Under the pieces are notes generated by a model. It saw nothing but the letters and a program-made list of their open reading frames with translations, was not told the DNA's origin and searched no databases. A program made the translations under genes and the position numbers. Positions 42,990-51,689 of a stretch of 64,000 bases of DNA are shown in pieces. Origin of the DNA: Micromonospora purpureochromogenes (lineage in GTDB: Bacteria; Actinomycetota; Actinomycetes; Mycobacteriales; Micromonosporaceae); contig NZ_LT607410.1 of NCBI RefSeq assembly GCF_900091515.1, positions 5,394,001-5,458,000 on the forward strand, given 5' to 3'. The first letter of the stretch is position 1. Each line of letters starts with the position of its first letter.

Positions 42990-44297
42990 GTGACCGACGA
43001 ACCACCCCTGCGCCGTCGGGCCGCCGAAAGCCGTACGGGAGACGACCAGCCCTCGGCCGCGCCGGAGCCGGAGGACGTGGGGACCGACCAGCCCAGCGGC
43101 GGCCCCGTTCCGCTGACCGCTCCCCGCGACGGCACGCCCCAGCCGGTGGCCACCCCGAGCGAACTCGACGAGGTCGTGGCCCGCTTCGCCGCGGGCGACG
43201 GCCCGGTGGCCCTGGACGCCGAACGCGCCTCCGGCTACCGCTACAGCCAGCGCGCCTACCTGGTGCAGCTACGCCGGGAGGGCGCCGGGACGGCGTTGAT
43301 CGACCCGCTGCCGCTGCCCGACCTGACCGCGCTCGACGAGGCGATCGGCGGGGCGGAGTGGGTGCTGCACGCCGCCAGCCAGGACCTGGCCTGCCTGGCC
43401 GAGGTGGGGCTGCGCCCGCGCCGGCTCTTCGACACCGAGCTGGCCGCCCGGCTGGCCAACTTCGAGCGGGTCGGCCTGGCCGCCCTCACCGAGCAGCTGC
43501 TCGGCTACACCCTCGAAAAGCACCATTCGGCGGCCGACTGGTCCAGCCGGCCGCTGCCCGAGTCGTGGCTGACGTACGCCGCCCTGGACGTCGAGATGCT
43601 GGTCGACCTGCGCGACGCCCTGGACGAGGAGCTGGCCCGGCAGGGCAAGTCGGAGTGGGCGGCGGAGGAGTTCGCCGCGCTGATCCGCAACGGCGCCCGC
43701 CCGCCCCGGGTCCGCGCCGAGCCGTGGCGGCGCACCTCGGGCATCCACCGGGTACGCGGAGCGCGCGCCCAGGCCCGGGTCCGCTCCCTGTGGTACGCCC
43801 GGGACCAGATCGCCGCTCGGCGGGACGCCGCGCCGGGTCGGGTGCTGCCGGATTCGGCGATCGTCGCCGCCGCCGAGCTGGACCCGAAGGACGAGAGGAC
43901 GCTGCTGACCCTGCCCGGGTTCGGTGGCCGTTCGGTGCGCCGGCTGGCCCGCACCTGGCTGGCGGCGCTGGACGACGCCCGGCAGCTGCCGGAGGACGCG
44001 CTGCCGGTCGCCCCGGCGGTCGAGGGTCCGCCGCCACCGCACCGCTGGGCGGAGCGGGACCCGGTGGCCGCCGGCCGGCTGGCCCGCTGCCGGGAGGTGG
44101 TGGTCCGGGTGGCCGCGGAGCACAACCTGCCCGCGGAGAACCTGATCGCCCCGGACTCCGTACGCCGCCTGGCCTGGCTGCCCCCGGACGAGATCACCGA
44201 GGCCACCGTCGCCGAGACCCTGCGCGGCTACGGCGCCCGCGAGTGGCAGCTCACCCTCCTGGTCCCCGCCCTCACCGAGGCCCTCTCCACCTCCTGA
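42990..44297 (+). CDS. Ribonuclease D family exonuclease with HRDC domains
   Basis: 435 residues. After a ~50-residue disordered start, the DEDDy exonuclease domain has VALDAERASGYRYSQRA (motif I D/E), LHAASQDLACL (motif II D) and YAALDVEMLVDL (motif III Y/D). The C-terminal third contains HRDC-type helices (RRTSGIHRVRGARAQ, LPDSAIVAAAELDPK). It trims RNA 3' ends. A family-1 hairpin lies directly downstream. Confidence 0.9.
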   Translation: MTDEPPLRRRAAESRTGDDQPSAAPEPEDVGTDQPSGGPVPLTAPRDGTPQPVATPSELDEVVARFAAGDGPVALDAERASGYRYSQRAYLVQLRREGAGTALIDPLPLPDLTALDEAIGGAEWVLHAASQDLACLAEVGLRPRRLFDTELAARLANFERVGLAALTEQLLGYTLEKHHSAADWSSRPLPESWLTYAALDVEMLVDLRDALDEELARQGKSEWAAEEFAALIRNGARPPRVRAEPWRRTSGIHRVRGARAQARVRSLWYARDQIAARRDAAPGRVLPDSAIVAAAELDPKDERTLLTLPGFGGRSVRRLARTWLAALDDARQLPEDALPVAPAVEGPPPPHRWAERDPVAAGRLARCREVVVRVAAEHNLPAENLIAPDSVRRLAWLPPDEITEATVAETLRGYGAREWQLTLLVPALTEALSTS

Positions 44298-44312
44298 CCC
44301 ACCGCTCCCCTT

Positions 44313-44373
44313 CGTTGATCATTAAGTTGTCGCCCGACACGCCGAGTGCAGGGGCGACAACTTCATGATCGAC
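44313..44373. repeat. Dispersed hairpin, family 1, copy C
   Basis: Arms 44313-44335 and 44351/52-44373 share CGTTGATCAT-AAGTTGTCG with two mismatches. A G-rich tract follows, as in copies A and B. It lies between the co-directional RNase D and fadA genes. Confidence 0.85.
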
Positions 44374-44447
44374 GGTGGGCGGGGCGCGGGTGCCCGGGTG
44401 TGGGGTGGGCCACATGGGGGGTGCTGTCGGGGTTGGTTACTGGCGAG

Positions 44448-44453
44448 TAGCAT
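44448..44453 (+). promoter_or_regulatory. -10 box TAGCAT of the fadA-fadB operon
   Basis: TAGCAT lies 37 nt before the fadA GTG, giving a short leader with AGGAGG (44478-44484 region). Confidence 0.45.
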
Positions 44454-44489
44454 CCGGGGGAACATGCCCGTGCCGGCTAGGAGGCTCAA

Positions 44490-45683
44490 GTGCCCCGTGA
44501 AGTTCGGGATGTCGTCTTCGTCGACGGCGTCCGTACCCCGTTCGGCAAGGCGGGTGGCATGTACGCCAACACCCGCGCCGACGACCTGGTGATCCGCTGC
44601 ATCCGTGAGCTGCTGCGCCGGAACCCGCAGCTGCCGCCGGAGCGGGTCGAGGAAGTCGCCATCGCCGCCACGACCCAGATCGGCGACCAGGGCCTGACCA
44701 TCGGCCGCACCGCCGCCCTGCTGTCCGGGCTGCCCAAGACCGTGCCCGGCTTCTCCATCGACCGGATGTGCGCCGGCGCGATGACCGCCGTCACCTCCGT
44801 CGCCGGCGGCATCGCCATGGGCGCGTACGACATCGCCATCGCCGGCGGCGTCGAGCACATGGGCCGGCACCCGATGGGCGAGGGCGTCGACCCCAACCCG
44901 CGGATCATCGCGGAGAAGCTGGTCGACCCGTCCGCCCTGGTCATGGGCGCCACCGCGGAGAACCTGCACGACCGGGCCCCGCAGATCACCAAGGAGCGCA
45001 CCGACGCGTTCGGGCTCGCCTCGCAGCAGAAGACCGCCAAGGCGTACGCCAACGGCAAGCTCCAGGACGACCTGGTGCCGGTCGCGATCCGCGACGCCGA
45101 CGGCGGCTGGGGCCTGGCCACCACCGACGAGGCTCCCCGGGAGACCTCGCTGGAGAAGCTCGCCACCCTGAAGACCCCGTTCCGCCCGCACGGCAGGGTC
45201 ACCGCGGGCAACGCGGCCGGCCTGAACGACGGCGCCACCGCCAGCCTGCTCGCCGACGAGGCCACCGCCCGCGAGCTGGGCCTGCCGGTCGCCATGCGCC
45301 TGGTGTCGTACGGCTTCGTGGGCGTCGAGCCCGAGGTGATGGGCGTCGGCCCGATCCCCTCGACGGAGAAGGCGCTGCGCATCGCCGGCCTCACCATCGA
45401 CGACATCGGCCTGTTCGAGCTGAACGAGGCGTTCGCCGTCCAGGTGCTCGCCTTCCTCGACCACTTCGGCATCGCCGACGACGACCCGCGGGTCAACCCG
45501 TGGGGTGGGGCGATCGCCATCGGCCACCCGCTCGCCTCCTCGGGCGTACGGCTGATGACCCAGCTCGCCCGCCAGTTCGCCGAGCACCCCGAGGTCCGCT
45601 ACGGCCTCAACGCCATGTGCATCGGCATCGGCATGGGCGGCACCGTGATCTGGGAGAACCCGCACTGGGAGGGCAACAAGTGA
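44490..45683 (+). CDS. fadA: Acetyl-CoA C-acyltransferase (thiolase)
   Basis: 397 residues. Nucleophile Cys94 in DRMCAGAM, NEAF, the catalytic His in AIGHPLASSG and the second Cys in MCIGIGMGG are all present. Performs the last step of fatty-acid beta-oxidation. GTG start with AGGAGG. Overlaps fadB by 4 nt (GTGA), consistent with one multienzyme complex. Confidence 0.95.
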   Translation: MPREVRDVVFVDGVRTPFGKAGGMYANTRADDLVIRCIRELLRRNPQLPPERVEEVAIAATTQIGDQGLTIGRTAALLSGLPKTVPGFSIDRMCAGAMTAVTSVAGGIAMGAYDIAIAGGVEHMGRHPMGEGVDPNPRIIAEKLVDPSALVMGATAENLHDRAPQITKERTDAFGLASQQKTAKAYANGKLQDDLVPVAIRDADGGWGLATTDEAPRETSLEKLATLKTPFRPHGRVTAGNAAGLNDGATASLLADEATARELGLPVAMRLVSYGFVGVEPEVMGVGPIPSTEKALRIAGLTIDDIGLFELNEAFAVQVLAFLDHFGIADDDPRVNPWGGAIAIGHPLASSGVRLMTQLARQFAEHPEVRYGLNAMCIGIGMGGTVIWENPHWEGNK

Positions 45684-47749
45684 GCGCGCTCGCCGCACCG
45701 AACGAGGTCGTCACCAAGGCGCTGCTGCGCGCGGTACGGGTGCCGGGGCTGGACAAGCCGGCCGCCCTGATCACCCTGGACAACGGCTTCGACCACACCA
45801 AGCCGAACACCTTCGGCCCGGCCGGTCTGACCAGCCTGGACGAGGCGATCACCGCCGCGCTGGCCGCCGACCCGGCGTTCATCGCGGTCACCGGCAAGCC
45901 GTACATCTTCTGCGTCGGCGCCGACATCGTCGGCCTGCCGGCGCTGGCCGACCGCGCGCAGGCGCTGGAGATCGGCCGGCTCGGCCACCGGGTCTTCGCC
46001 CGGCTCAAGGACAGCGAGATCCCGACCTTCGCCTTCGTCAACGGCGCGGCGATGGGCGGCGGCCTGGAGCTGGCCCTGCACTGCCACTACCGGACCCTGT
46101 CCCGCGGCGCGGCGGCCCTGGCGCTGCCCGAGGTCTCGCTCGGCCTGGTGCCCGGCTGGGGCGGCACCCAGCTGCTGCCGAACCTGATCGGCATCCCGGC
46201 GGCGACCCAGGTGATCATCCAGAACCCGCTGATGCAGAACAAGATGCTCAAGCCGAAGCAGGCTGCCGAGATGGGCATCGCGGACCTGCTGCTGGAGCCG
46301 GCCGACTTCCTGGAGCGGTCCCTGGAGTGGGCCGCCGGCGTGGTCCGGGGCGAGGTCACCGTGACCCGGCCCGAGGTCGACAAGGACATGTGGGGCGGCG
46401 TGCTCTACTTCGCCCGGCAGACCCTGGACCAGCGGCTGCACGGTGCGGTCCCGGCCGCGTACAAGGCGCTGGACCTGCTGGAGACGGCGAAGGACGCCGA
46501 CTTCGCCACCGGCACCGCCGCCGAGGACGAGGCGCTGGCGGACCTGGTCTTCTCCGAGGAGCTGCGCAGCGGCCTGTACGCCTTCGACCTGGTGCAGCGG
46601 CGGGCCAAGCGGCCGGCCGGCGCGCCGGACAAGGGCCTGGCCCGGCCGGTCACCAAGGTGGGCATCGTCGGCGCCGGCCTGATGGCCAGCCAGCTCGCCC
46701 TGCTCTTCGCCCGCCGCCTGCAGGTCCCGGTCGTCATGACCGACCTGGACCAGGCCCGGGTGGACAAGGGCGTCGGCTACGTGCACACCCAGATCGAGAA
46801 GGCCGTCAGCAAGGGCCGGATGGACAAGGGCACCGCCGCCAGGCTGTACGGCCTGGTCAGCGGCTCGGTCGACAAGGGCGTCTTCGCCGACGCCGACTTC
46901 GTCATCGAGGCGGTCTTCGAGGACCTGAACGTCAAGAAGCAGGTCTGGGCCGAGCTGGAGAAGATCGTCAAGCCGGAGGCGGTGCTCGCCACCAACACCT
47001 CGTCGCTGTCGATCACCGCGATGGCCGAGGAGCTGGAGCACCCCGAGCGGGTCGTCGGCTTCCACTTCTTCAACCCGGTCGCGGTGCTGCCGCTGCTGGA
47101 GATCGTCCGCGGCGAGCGGACCGACGACGCCACGCTGGCCACCGCGTTCGCGGTCGGCAAGCAGCTCCGGAAGTCCTCCGTGCTGGTCTCCGACGCCCCG
47201 GCGTTCGTGGTCAACCGGCTGCTCACCCGCTTCCTCGGCACGGTCTTCGCCGCCGTCGACGCGGGCACCCCGCTCGACGTGGCGAACAGCGCGCTGGACC
47301 CGCTGGGTCTGCCGATGCGTCCGCTCGCCCTGCTCCAGCTGGTCGGGCCGGCCGTGGCGTACCACGTGGGCGGCACCCTGCACGCCGCCTTCCCGGAGCG
47401 GTTCGGGGTCAGCGAGAACCTCAAGCGGATCGCCGACTCCGGCCAGCCGATCGTGGTGGACGACCAGATCAACGACGAGGTCGCCAAGCTGCTCGTGGTC
47501 GGCGACCAGCCGCTGACCGCCGAGCAGGTACGCCAGAACGCGCTGGACGCGCTGGCGCAGGAGATCCGGCTGATGCTCGACGAGGGGGTCGTCGCCGAGG
47601 CGCAGGACATCGACCTGTGCATGATCCTCGGCGCCGGCTGGCCGTTCCACCTGGGCGGCGTCACGCCGTACCTGGACCGGACCGGCACCTCCGAGCAGGT
47701 CACCGGCAAGCGGTTCCTGCCGCGCGGGGTCGCCAGCCTGCGCGGCTGA
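45680..47749 (+). CDS. fadB: Bifunctional enoyl-CoA hydratase / 3-hydroxyacyl-CoA dehydrogenase
   Basis: 689 residues. N-terminal crotonase domain (about 30-300): oxyanion residues in GADIVGLP and NGAAMGGGLELAL, with a glutamate in LPEVSLGLVPGWGG. NAD-binding domain from about 330: VGIVGAGLMASQLALLFAR; dehydrogenase His-Glu pair in GFHFFNPVAVLPLLEIV. A second C-terminal helical domain completes the fold. Catalyses hydration and oxidation in beta-oxidation together with FadA. GTG start overlaps the fadA stop. A hairpin terminator lies at 47767-47819. Confidence 0.95.
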   Translation: MSALAAPNEVVTKALLRAVRVPGLDKPAALITLDNGFDHTKPNTFGPAGLTSLDEAITAALAADPAFIAVTGKPYIFCVGADIVGLPALADRAQALEIGRLGHRVFARLKDSEIPTFAFVNGAAMGGGLELALHCHYRTLSRGAAALALPEVSLGLVPGWGGTQLLPNLIGIPAATQVIIQNPLMQNKMLKPKQAAEMGIADLLLEPADFLERSLEWAAGVVRGEVTVTRPEVDKDMWGGVLYFARQTLDQRLHGAVPAAYKALDLLETAKDADFATGTAAEDEALADLVFSEELRSGLYAFDLVQRRAKRPAGAPDKGLARPVTKVGIVGAGLMASQLALLFARRLQVPVVMTDLDQARVDKGVGYVHTQIEKAVSKGRMDKGTAARLYGLVSGSVDKGVFADADFVIEAVFEDLNVKKQVWAELEKIVKPEAVLATNTSSLSITAMAEELEHPERVVGFHFFNPVAVLPLLEIVRGERTDDATLATAFAVGKQLRKSSVLVSDAPAFVVNRLLTRFLGTVFAAVDAGTPLDVANSALDPLGLPMRPLALLQLVGPAVAYHVGGTLHAAFPERFGVSENLKRIADSGQPIVVDDQINDEVAKLLVVGDQPLTAEQVRQNALDALAQEIRLMLDEGVVAEAQDIDLCMILGAGWPFHLGGVTPYLDRTGTSEQVTGKRFLPRGVASLRG

Positions 47750-47766
47750 TCCCTCCCGCTGCACCA

Positions 47767-47819
47767 CGATCGCGGTGGTCGGCACGCCCGTCACAGGGCG
47801 TCGCCGGCCACCGCGATCG
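47767..47819. terminator. Long imperfect hairpin after fadB
   Basis: CGATCGCGGTGG... pairs with ...CCACCGCGATCG, with an inner ACGCCC/GGGCGT stem. A closely related hairpin follows the next gene at 48938-48985. Confidence 0.65.
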
Positions 47820-47908
47820 CGTCTGCGGCACCGGTGCGGGCCCGCCCCGCGGCACTTGCCCGGCCCGGTCAGACTCGGACGGGGCAGCGCGGCCGGTCCA
47901 CGGCTCGC

Positions 47909-47914
47909 TAACAT
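47909..47914 (+). promoter_or_regulatory. -10 box TAACAT of the first proline-rich paralog
   Basis: TAACAT in a context (CTAA-ATCAC-CGT-CTCACC) that recurs at 49050 before the second paralog, so the promoter was duplicated with the gene. Confidence 0.5.
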
Positions 47915-47946
47915 CACGCGTTCTCACCCTCGCCTGGAGCTGATGC

Positions 47947-48924
47947 ATGTCCACACCGCCGGTCGACCCCTGGTCCACGCAGCCGGAGCCCGGCTCGTAC
48001 CCGCCTCCGCACCAGCCGCCGCCCCCGGGCACCGGGCCGACCCAGGCCTGGCCGCACGTGCCGCAGCAGGGCGGTCACCCCGATCCCACCCAGCCGTACG
48101 GCCCGCCGGCCGACCCGCAGCCCACCCAGCAGTACCCCGCGTACCAGTCGGGGCAGGCGGGGGTCCACCCGCCGGCGCAGCCGGGCGGGTACCCGGGCGT
48201 GCAGCCGGACGGCTTCGCCGGCGCCCCGGCGTACGGCCTGCCGCCGGCGCCGCCGCCGGCGAAGAAGTCCCGGCTCGGCCTGATCCTGTCGCTGGTCCTC
48301 GCCGGCCTGCTGGTGCTCTGCGCCGGTGGGGGCGGCCTGGCCTACGTCGCGCTCTCCGACGACGACCCGGACCCGAAGGCCAGCTCCAGCCCCGGCGTCT
48401 CCGGCGCCGCCCCGACCACGGCGGCCCCCGAGCCGAGCCCGTCGGAGGAGGAGGCCGAGCCGGCCCCGGACATCCGGCTGGTCACGCCGAAGACGCTGGG
48501 CGGCCGGCCGAAGAACACCGAGCCGCAGCTGCGCCGGATCGCCGACCAGATGGTCCGGGACATGAAGTCCGGGGTACGCAACGAGACCGGCGCGGTCGGC
48601 GCCTTCTACGGCAGCGCCGGCAAGCGCAACCTGGTGATGGTGGCCGGTGCCTCCGGCCCGGTGCTCTTCCCCGAGAAGGAGCTGGACGACGCCGTCGCCG
48701 GGCTGTCCTCGTCGCTGGCGGTCAAGAAGATGTCGACGGTCAACCCCGGCCCGCTCGGGGGCGTGGCCAAGTGCGGCGCCGGCAAGAGCTCCGGCATCGC
48801 GCTCGGGGTGTGCACCTGGGCCGACGAGGGCAGCGTCGGCCTGATCGTGATGTTCTTCTCTTCGGCGGCCAAGGCCAAGGCCGAGTTCGCCGCCATCCGG
48901 GGTCAGGTCGAGAAGCGCTCCTGA
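47947..48924 (+). CDS. Proline-rich single-pass membrane protein, paralog 1
   Basis: 325 residues. The first ~100 residues are a cytoplasmic disordered region rich in Pro, Gln and Gly. KKSRLGLILSLVLAGLLVLC starts a transmembrane helix at about 107-130. A Ser/Pro/Glu linker precedes an extracellular domain (about 175-325) with VTPKTLGGRPKNTEPQLRRI, GAVGAFYGSAGKRNLVMVAG and two cysteines (AKCGAG, GVCTW) likely to form a disulfide. No known family function. Tandem with a paralog that shares the whole layout. Confidence 0.8.
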   Translation: MSTPPVDPWSTQPEPGSYPPPHQPPPPGTGPTQAWPHVPQQGGHPDPTQPYGPPADPQPTQQYPAYQSGQAGVHPPAQPGGYPGVQPDGFAGAPAYGLPPAPPPAKKSRLGLILSLVLAGLLVLCAGGGGLAYVALSDDDPDPKASSSPGVSGAAPTTAAPEPSPSEEEAEPAPDIRLVTPKTLGGRPKNTEPQLRRIADQMVRDMKSGVRNETGAVGAFYGSAGKRNLVMVAGASGPVLFPEKELDDAVAGLSSSLAVKKMSTVNPGPLGGVAKCGAGKSSGIALGVCTWADEGSVGLIVMFFSSAAKAKAEFAAIRGQVEKRS

Positions 48925-48937
48925 GGCGGAAAACGCA

Positions 48938-48985
48938 GGTCGCGGTGGTCGGACGCCCGTTCGGGCGGCACCGGCCACCGCGACC
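48938..48985. terminator. Hairpin between the proline-rich paralogs
   Basis: GGTCGCGGTGGTCGG pairs with CCGGCCACCGCGACC around a CGCCCGTTCGGGCG tip. Similar in sequence to the hairpin at 47767. Confidence 0.65.
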
Positions 48986-49049
48986 GTCGACCTCGGACCG
49001 ACCCGTCGTGCCCGGTGCGGACGGGACAGCGGGTGTCGGGTGCGCTGGC

Positions 49050-49055
49050 TAATAT
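49050..49055 (+). promoter_or_regulatory. -10 box TAATAT of the second proline-rich paralog
   Basis: TAATAT, followed by the same ATCAC-CGT-CTCACC context as at 47909; CTGGAGCTGA serves as ribosome-binding site in both genes. Confidence 0.5.
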
Positions 49056-49090
49056 CACCCGTCCTCACCTGACGATCTGGAGCTGACCTC

Positions 49091-49957
49091 ATGTCGCAGC
49101 CGCCGTCCGATCCCTATTATTCGCAGCCGGGAAGCGGCGCGCCCTACGGCTCGTACCCGCCGCCGCAGCAGCCGGGCGGTTACCCGGCACCGCAGCAGCC
49201 CGGCGGTTACCCGGCACCGCAGCAGCCCGGCGGTTACCCGGCACCGCAGCAGCCCGGCGGCTATCCCCCGCCGCAGCAGCAGTCCGGGGGCTACCCGCCG
49301 CCGCAGCAGCCGGGCGCCTTCCCGGGCCAGGGCGGCCAGCCGTACGGCGACCCGAGCCTGCCGCCGGCCAAGAAGAAGTCCAACGTCGGCAAGATCGTGC
49401 TGATCTCGCTCGCCGTGGTGCTGGTGCTCTGCCTGGGCGGCGCCGCGATCGCGTTCTTCGCGGTCAAGGACGAGGTCAAGGAGACCGTCGACGCCACCAA
49501 GACCCGGGTGGTCGCCCCGGCGACGCTCGCCGGTCGGGCCAAGTCGACCGACCCGGCCCTGCTCAACGGCGCCAAGCAGCTCGAGACGGAGCTGAAGAAG
49601 TCCCTGCCGGACGCCACCAGCACGGTCGGCGGGTTCTACGGCTCGGCGGCCAAGAAGAACCTGGTGATGATCGCCGCCGCCTCCGGCCTGAACACCAACC
49701 CGACCAAGACGCTGGACGACACCATCAAGGGCGCGGGCCAGAGCGACGTGCAGCTCGGCGAGATGAAGAAGGTCGACGCCGGGCCGCTGGGCGGGGAGGC
49801 CAAGTGCGGCGACGCCGAGGCCGCCAACGTGCCGCTCGGTGTCTGCGTGTGGAGCGACAAGGGCAGCCTGGGCATGATCATCGTCTACTTCAAGTCGGGT
49901 GACGAGGCCGCCGCCGAACTGCCCACCATGCGCGGGCAGATCGAGCAGAAGTCCTGA
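49091..49957 (+). CDS. Proline-rich single-pass membrane protein, paralog 2
   Basis: 288 residues. PGGYPAPQQ repeats fill residues 28-80. KKKSNVGKIVLISLAVVLVL leads into one transmembrane helix (about 97-120). The extracellular domain parallels paralog 1: VVAPATLAGRAKSTDPALLN, TVGGFYGSAAKKNLVMIAA, AKCGDAEAANVPLGVCVW. Gene duplication is clear. Function unknown; proline-rich cytoplasmic tails can bind WW/SH3-like or kinase partners. Confidence 0.8.
   Translation: MSQPPSDPYYSQPGSGAPYGSYPPPQQPGGYPAPQQPGGYPAPQQPGGYPAPQQPGGYPPPQQQSGGYPPPQQPGAFPGQGGQPYGDPSLPPAKKKSNVGKIVLISLAVVLVLCLGGAAIAFFAVKDEVKETVDATKTRVVAPATLAGRAKSTDPALLNGAKQLETELKKSLPDATSTVGGFYGSAAKKNLVMIAAASGLNTNPTKTLDDTIKGAGQSDVQLGEMKKVDAGPLGGEAKCGDAEAANVPLGVCVWSDKGSLGMIIVYFKSGDEAAAELPTMRGQIEQKS
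49172..49309 (+). repeat. 27-bp tandem repeats encoding PGGYPAPQQ
   Basis: Three near-identical 27-bp units (49172-49198, 49199-49225, 49226-49252), then two diverged units to 49309. In-frame length variation is expected. Confidence 0.85.
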
Positions 49958-49973
49958 CCCGTACGACCTGAGG

Positions 49974-50005
49974 AAGGCCCCGTCCACCGAGGTGGACGGG
50001 GCCTT
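49974..50005. terminator. Strong bidirectional terminator
   Basis: Perfect 15-bp stem AAGGCCCCGTCCACC/GGTGGACGGGGCCTT with a 2-nt tip, between convergent genes. Confidence 0.85.
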
Positions 50006-50012
50006 CGTCGGC

Positions 50013-50399
50013 TCAGCCGGCCGTGGCGGCCCGCTCGGCGGCGCTGCGCAGCACGCAGAACTCGTTACCTTCCGGGTCGGCCAGCACCATCCAGCCGGAG
50101 CCGTCCGGCCGGCGCTGGTCGGCGACCTGGACCGCGCCGATGCCGAGCAGGCGCTGCACCTCCTCGTCCCGGGTCCGGTCGGTGGGCTCGAGGTCGAGGT
50201 GCAGGCGGTTCTTCACCACCTTCTCGTCCGGCACGGCCAGGAAGAGCACCTCCGGCCCGCCCGGCGGCAGCAGCATCGCCTCCAGGTCGCCGGGGAAGTC
50301 GTCCGGCTGGCGGGGGCACTCGAAGACCTGGGCCCAGAATCCGGCCAGGGCGTACGTGTCGCGGCAGTCGATGCCGATGTTGTGGATCCGTGCACTCAC
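50013..50399 (-). CDS. VOC (glyoxalase/bleomycin resistance) family protein
   Basis: 128 residues from GTG 50399 (complement), GGAGG 7 nt upstream. ARIHNIGIDCRDTYALAGFW, KNRLHLDLEPTDR and ADPEGNEFCVLR carry the usual VOC metal residues (His, His, Glu). Substrate unknown. Confidence 0.85.
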   Translation of the reverse strand: MSARIHNIGIDCRDTYALAGFWAQVFECPRQPDDFPGDLEAMLLPPGGPEVLFLAVPDEKVVKNRLHLDLEPTDRTRDEEVQRLLGIGAVQVADQRRPDGSGWMVLADPEGNEFCVLRSAAERAATAG

Positions 50400-50444
50400 G
50401 GTGTTCCTCCGCGTTGGCTGGACGCGCCCCGGGTGCGTGGGATG

Positions 50445-50489
50445 TCAGCGGTGAACGGGGTGGGGCGCGGCATTGATCGTGATGGACAT
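50445..50489 (-). CDS. Possible 14-residue upstream peptide
   Basis: ATG 50489 (complement) follows GGAAGGGGG and encodes MSITINAAPHPVHR, ending 46 bp before the VOC gene. It may be a leader peptide or chance. It has no run of one amino acid that would suggest classical attenuation. Confidence 0.25.
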   Translation of the reverse strand: MSITINAAPHPVHR

Positions 50490-50560
50490 CGCGCACCCCC
50501 TTCCGCCCGTCGGGCCGACGCGACGATCTTGTCATCCCGGTCGGGGGCTGACAACCCCGG

Positions 50561-51655
50561 TCAGCCCAGCAGCGCGCCGATCAGTGCCAGCGTCCCCATC
50601 GCGCACGCGGTGGTCACCACCACCGTCTCCCGGGCCACCACCTCGGCCCGCCCGTACTCGCGGGCGAAGATGTAGGTGTTCTGGGCGGTGGGCAGCGCGG
50701 CGCAGACCACCAGCGCCAGCAGATCCGTGCCGGTGACCCCGACGAGCCGCCCGACCGACCAGGCGATCACCGGTTGGACCAGCAGCTTCAGGCCGGACAG
50801 CAGGGCCACCTCCATTTTCCCGCCGCCCCCGCGGGTCGCCGGGACGCCCGCGGTGAACTCGCCGTCGGTGAGGCCTGGCGCGCCGTCGACCGCCGGCACC
50901 GCACGGACTGCCACGCTGGTGGCGGCGGCACCGCCGGCGGCCGGGGGGCCGGCCGCGTGCGGTCCGGTGCCGACGGGCGGTCCGGCGTGGGGAACCGGCC
51001 GGTCGCCGGTGGGCGGCGCGGCGGCGCGCGAGCCGGCGGTGAGCGAGAGGCCGAGTGTGACCAGCGCGGTCGGCACGGCCGCGGCGCCGAGCAGGGCGAG
51101 CGGAGCGCCGATCAGGTCCGGCGGCCGCCAGTGCAGGGCCGCGCAGAGCGCGCCGAGGGCCGGCCCCGCGATCACCGGGTTGCGCAGCGGCAGGGTCAGC
51201 AGCCGCCCGGGCCGCCACGCCCGCCCGGCGGACCGGTCCAGCAGGACCAGCACCGCCGGGGTGACCACCAGCACCTGGAAGAGCAGCACCCCGGTGAGGA
51301 AGGTGGCGTCGCCCAGCACCTGCAGCGCCACCGGGATGCCCAGGTTCGCCGAGTTGACGTAGCCGGCCGCCATCGCCCCGATCGTCGCCGCGCCGCCCCC
51401 ACGGCGGCGAGCCACCGCGCAGAGGACGAACGCCAGCGCCATGGTGGCGGCGGTGCTCGCCGCGAAGGCGCCGAGTGCGGGCAGGCGCACGTCCAGCCGG
51501 GTGCGGGACAGCGCGGTGAACAGCGCGGCGGGCATCGCCAGGTGGAAGACGAAGCCGCCGAGCACCCGCTCGGCCTCACCGCCCAGCAGCCGGCGTCGTC
51601 CGGTCACCCAGCCGAGCCCGGTGAGCACCCAGATGGGTACGAAGGCGGCGAGCAC
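50561..51655 (-). CDS. AEC family transporter (auxin efflux carrier-like)
   Basis: 364 residues from GTG 51655 (complement), chosen because family similarity starts there (VLAAFVPIWVLTGLGW). About ten transmembrane helices lie in two groups separated by a Pro/Gly/Ala-rich cytoplasmic loop (about 215-275). NSANLGIPVAL and PTAQNTYIFA are the paired unwound-helix motifs. No Shine-Dalgarno is visible at this start; a start at 51733 would overlap the kinase gene. Exports organic anions in characterised members. Confidence 0.75.
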   Translation of the reverse strand: MLAAFVPIWVLTGLGWVTGRRRLLGGEAERVLGGFVFHLAMPAALFTALSRTRLDVRLPALGAFAASTAATMALAFVLCAVARRRGGGAATIGAMAAGYVNSANLGIPVALQVLGDATFLTGVLLFQVLVVTPAVLVLLDRSAGRAWRPGRLLTLPLRNPVIAGPALGALCAALHWRPPDLIGAPLALLGAAAVPTALVTLGLSLTAGSRAAAPPTGDRPVPHAGPPVGTGPHAAGPPAAGGAAATSVAVRAVPAVDGAPGLTDGEFTAGVPATRGGGGKMEVALLSGLKLLVQPVIAWSVGRLVGVTGTDLLALVVCAALPTAQNTYIFAREYGRAEVVARETVVVTTACAMGTLALIGALLG

Positions 51656-51689
51656 CTGGGCAGCGTACGGACGCCCGGCCGGGCGGGCG

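Noticed and set aside
45599..47917. 772-codon open frame on the complement across fadB
   Set aside because: Antisense to intact fadB; composition typical of GC-driven shadow frames; no ribosome-binding site.
49172..49309. 27-bp repeats as a CRISPR or regulatory array
   Set aside because: They are in-frame coding repeats of a proline-rich protein without spacers.
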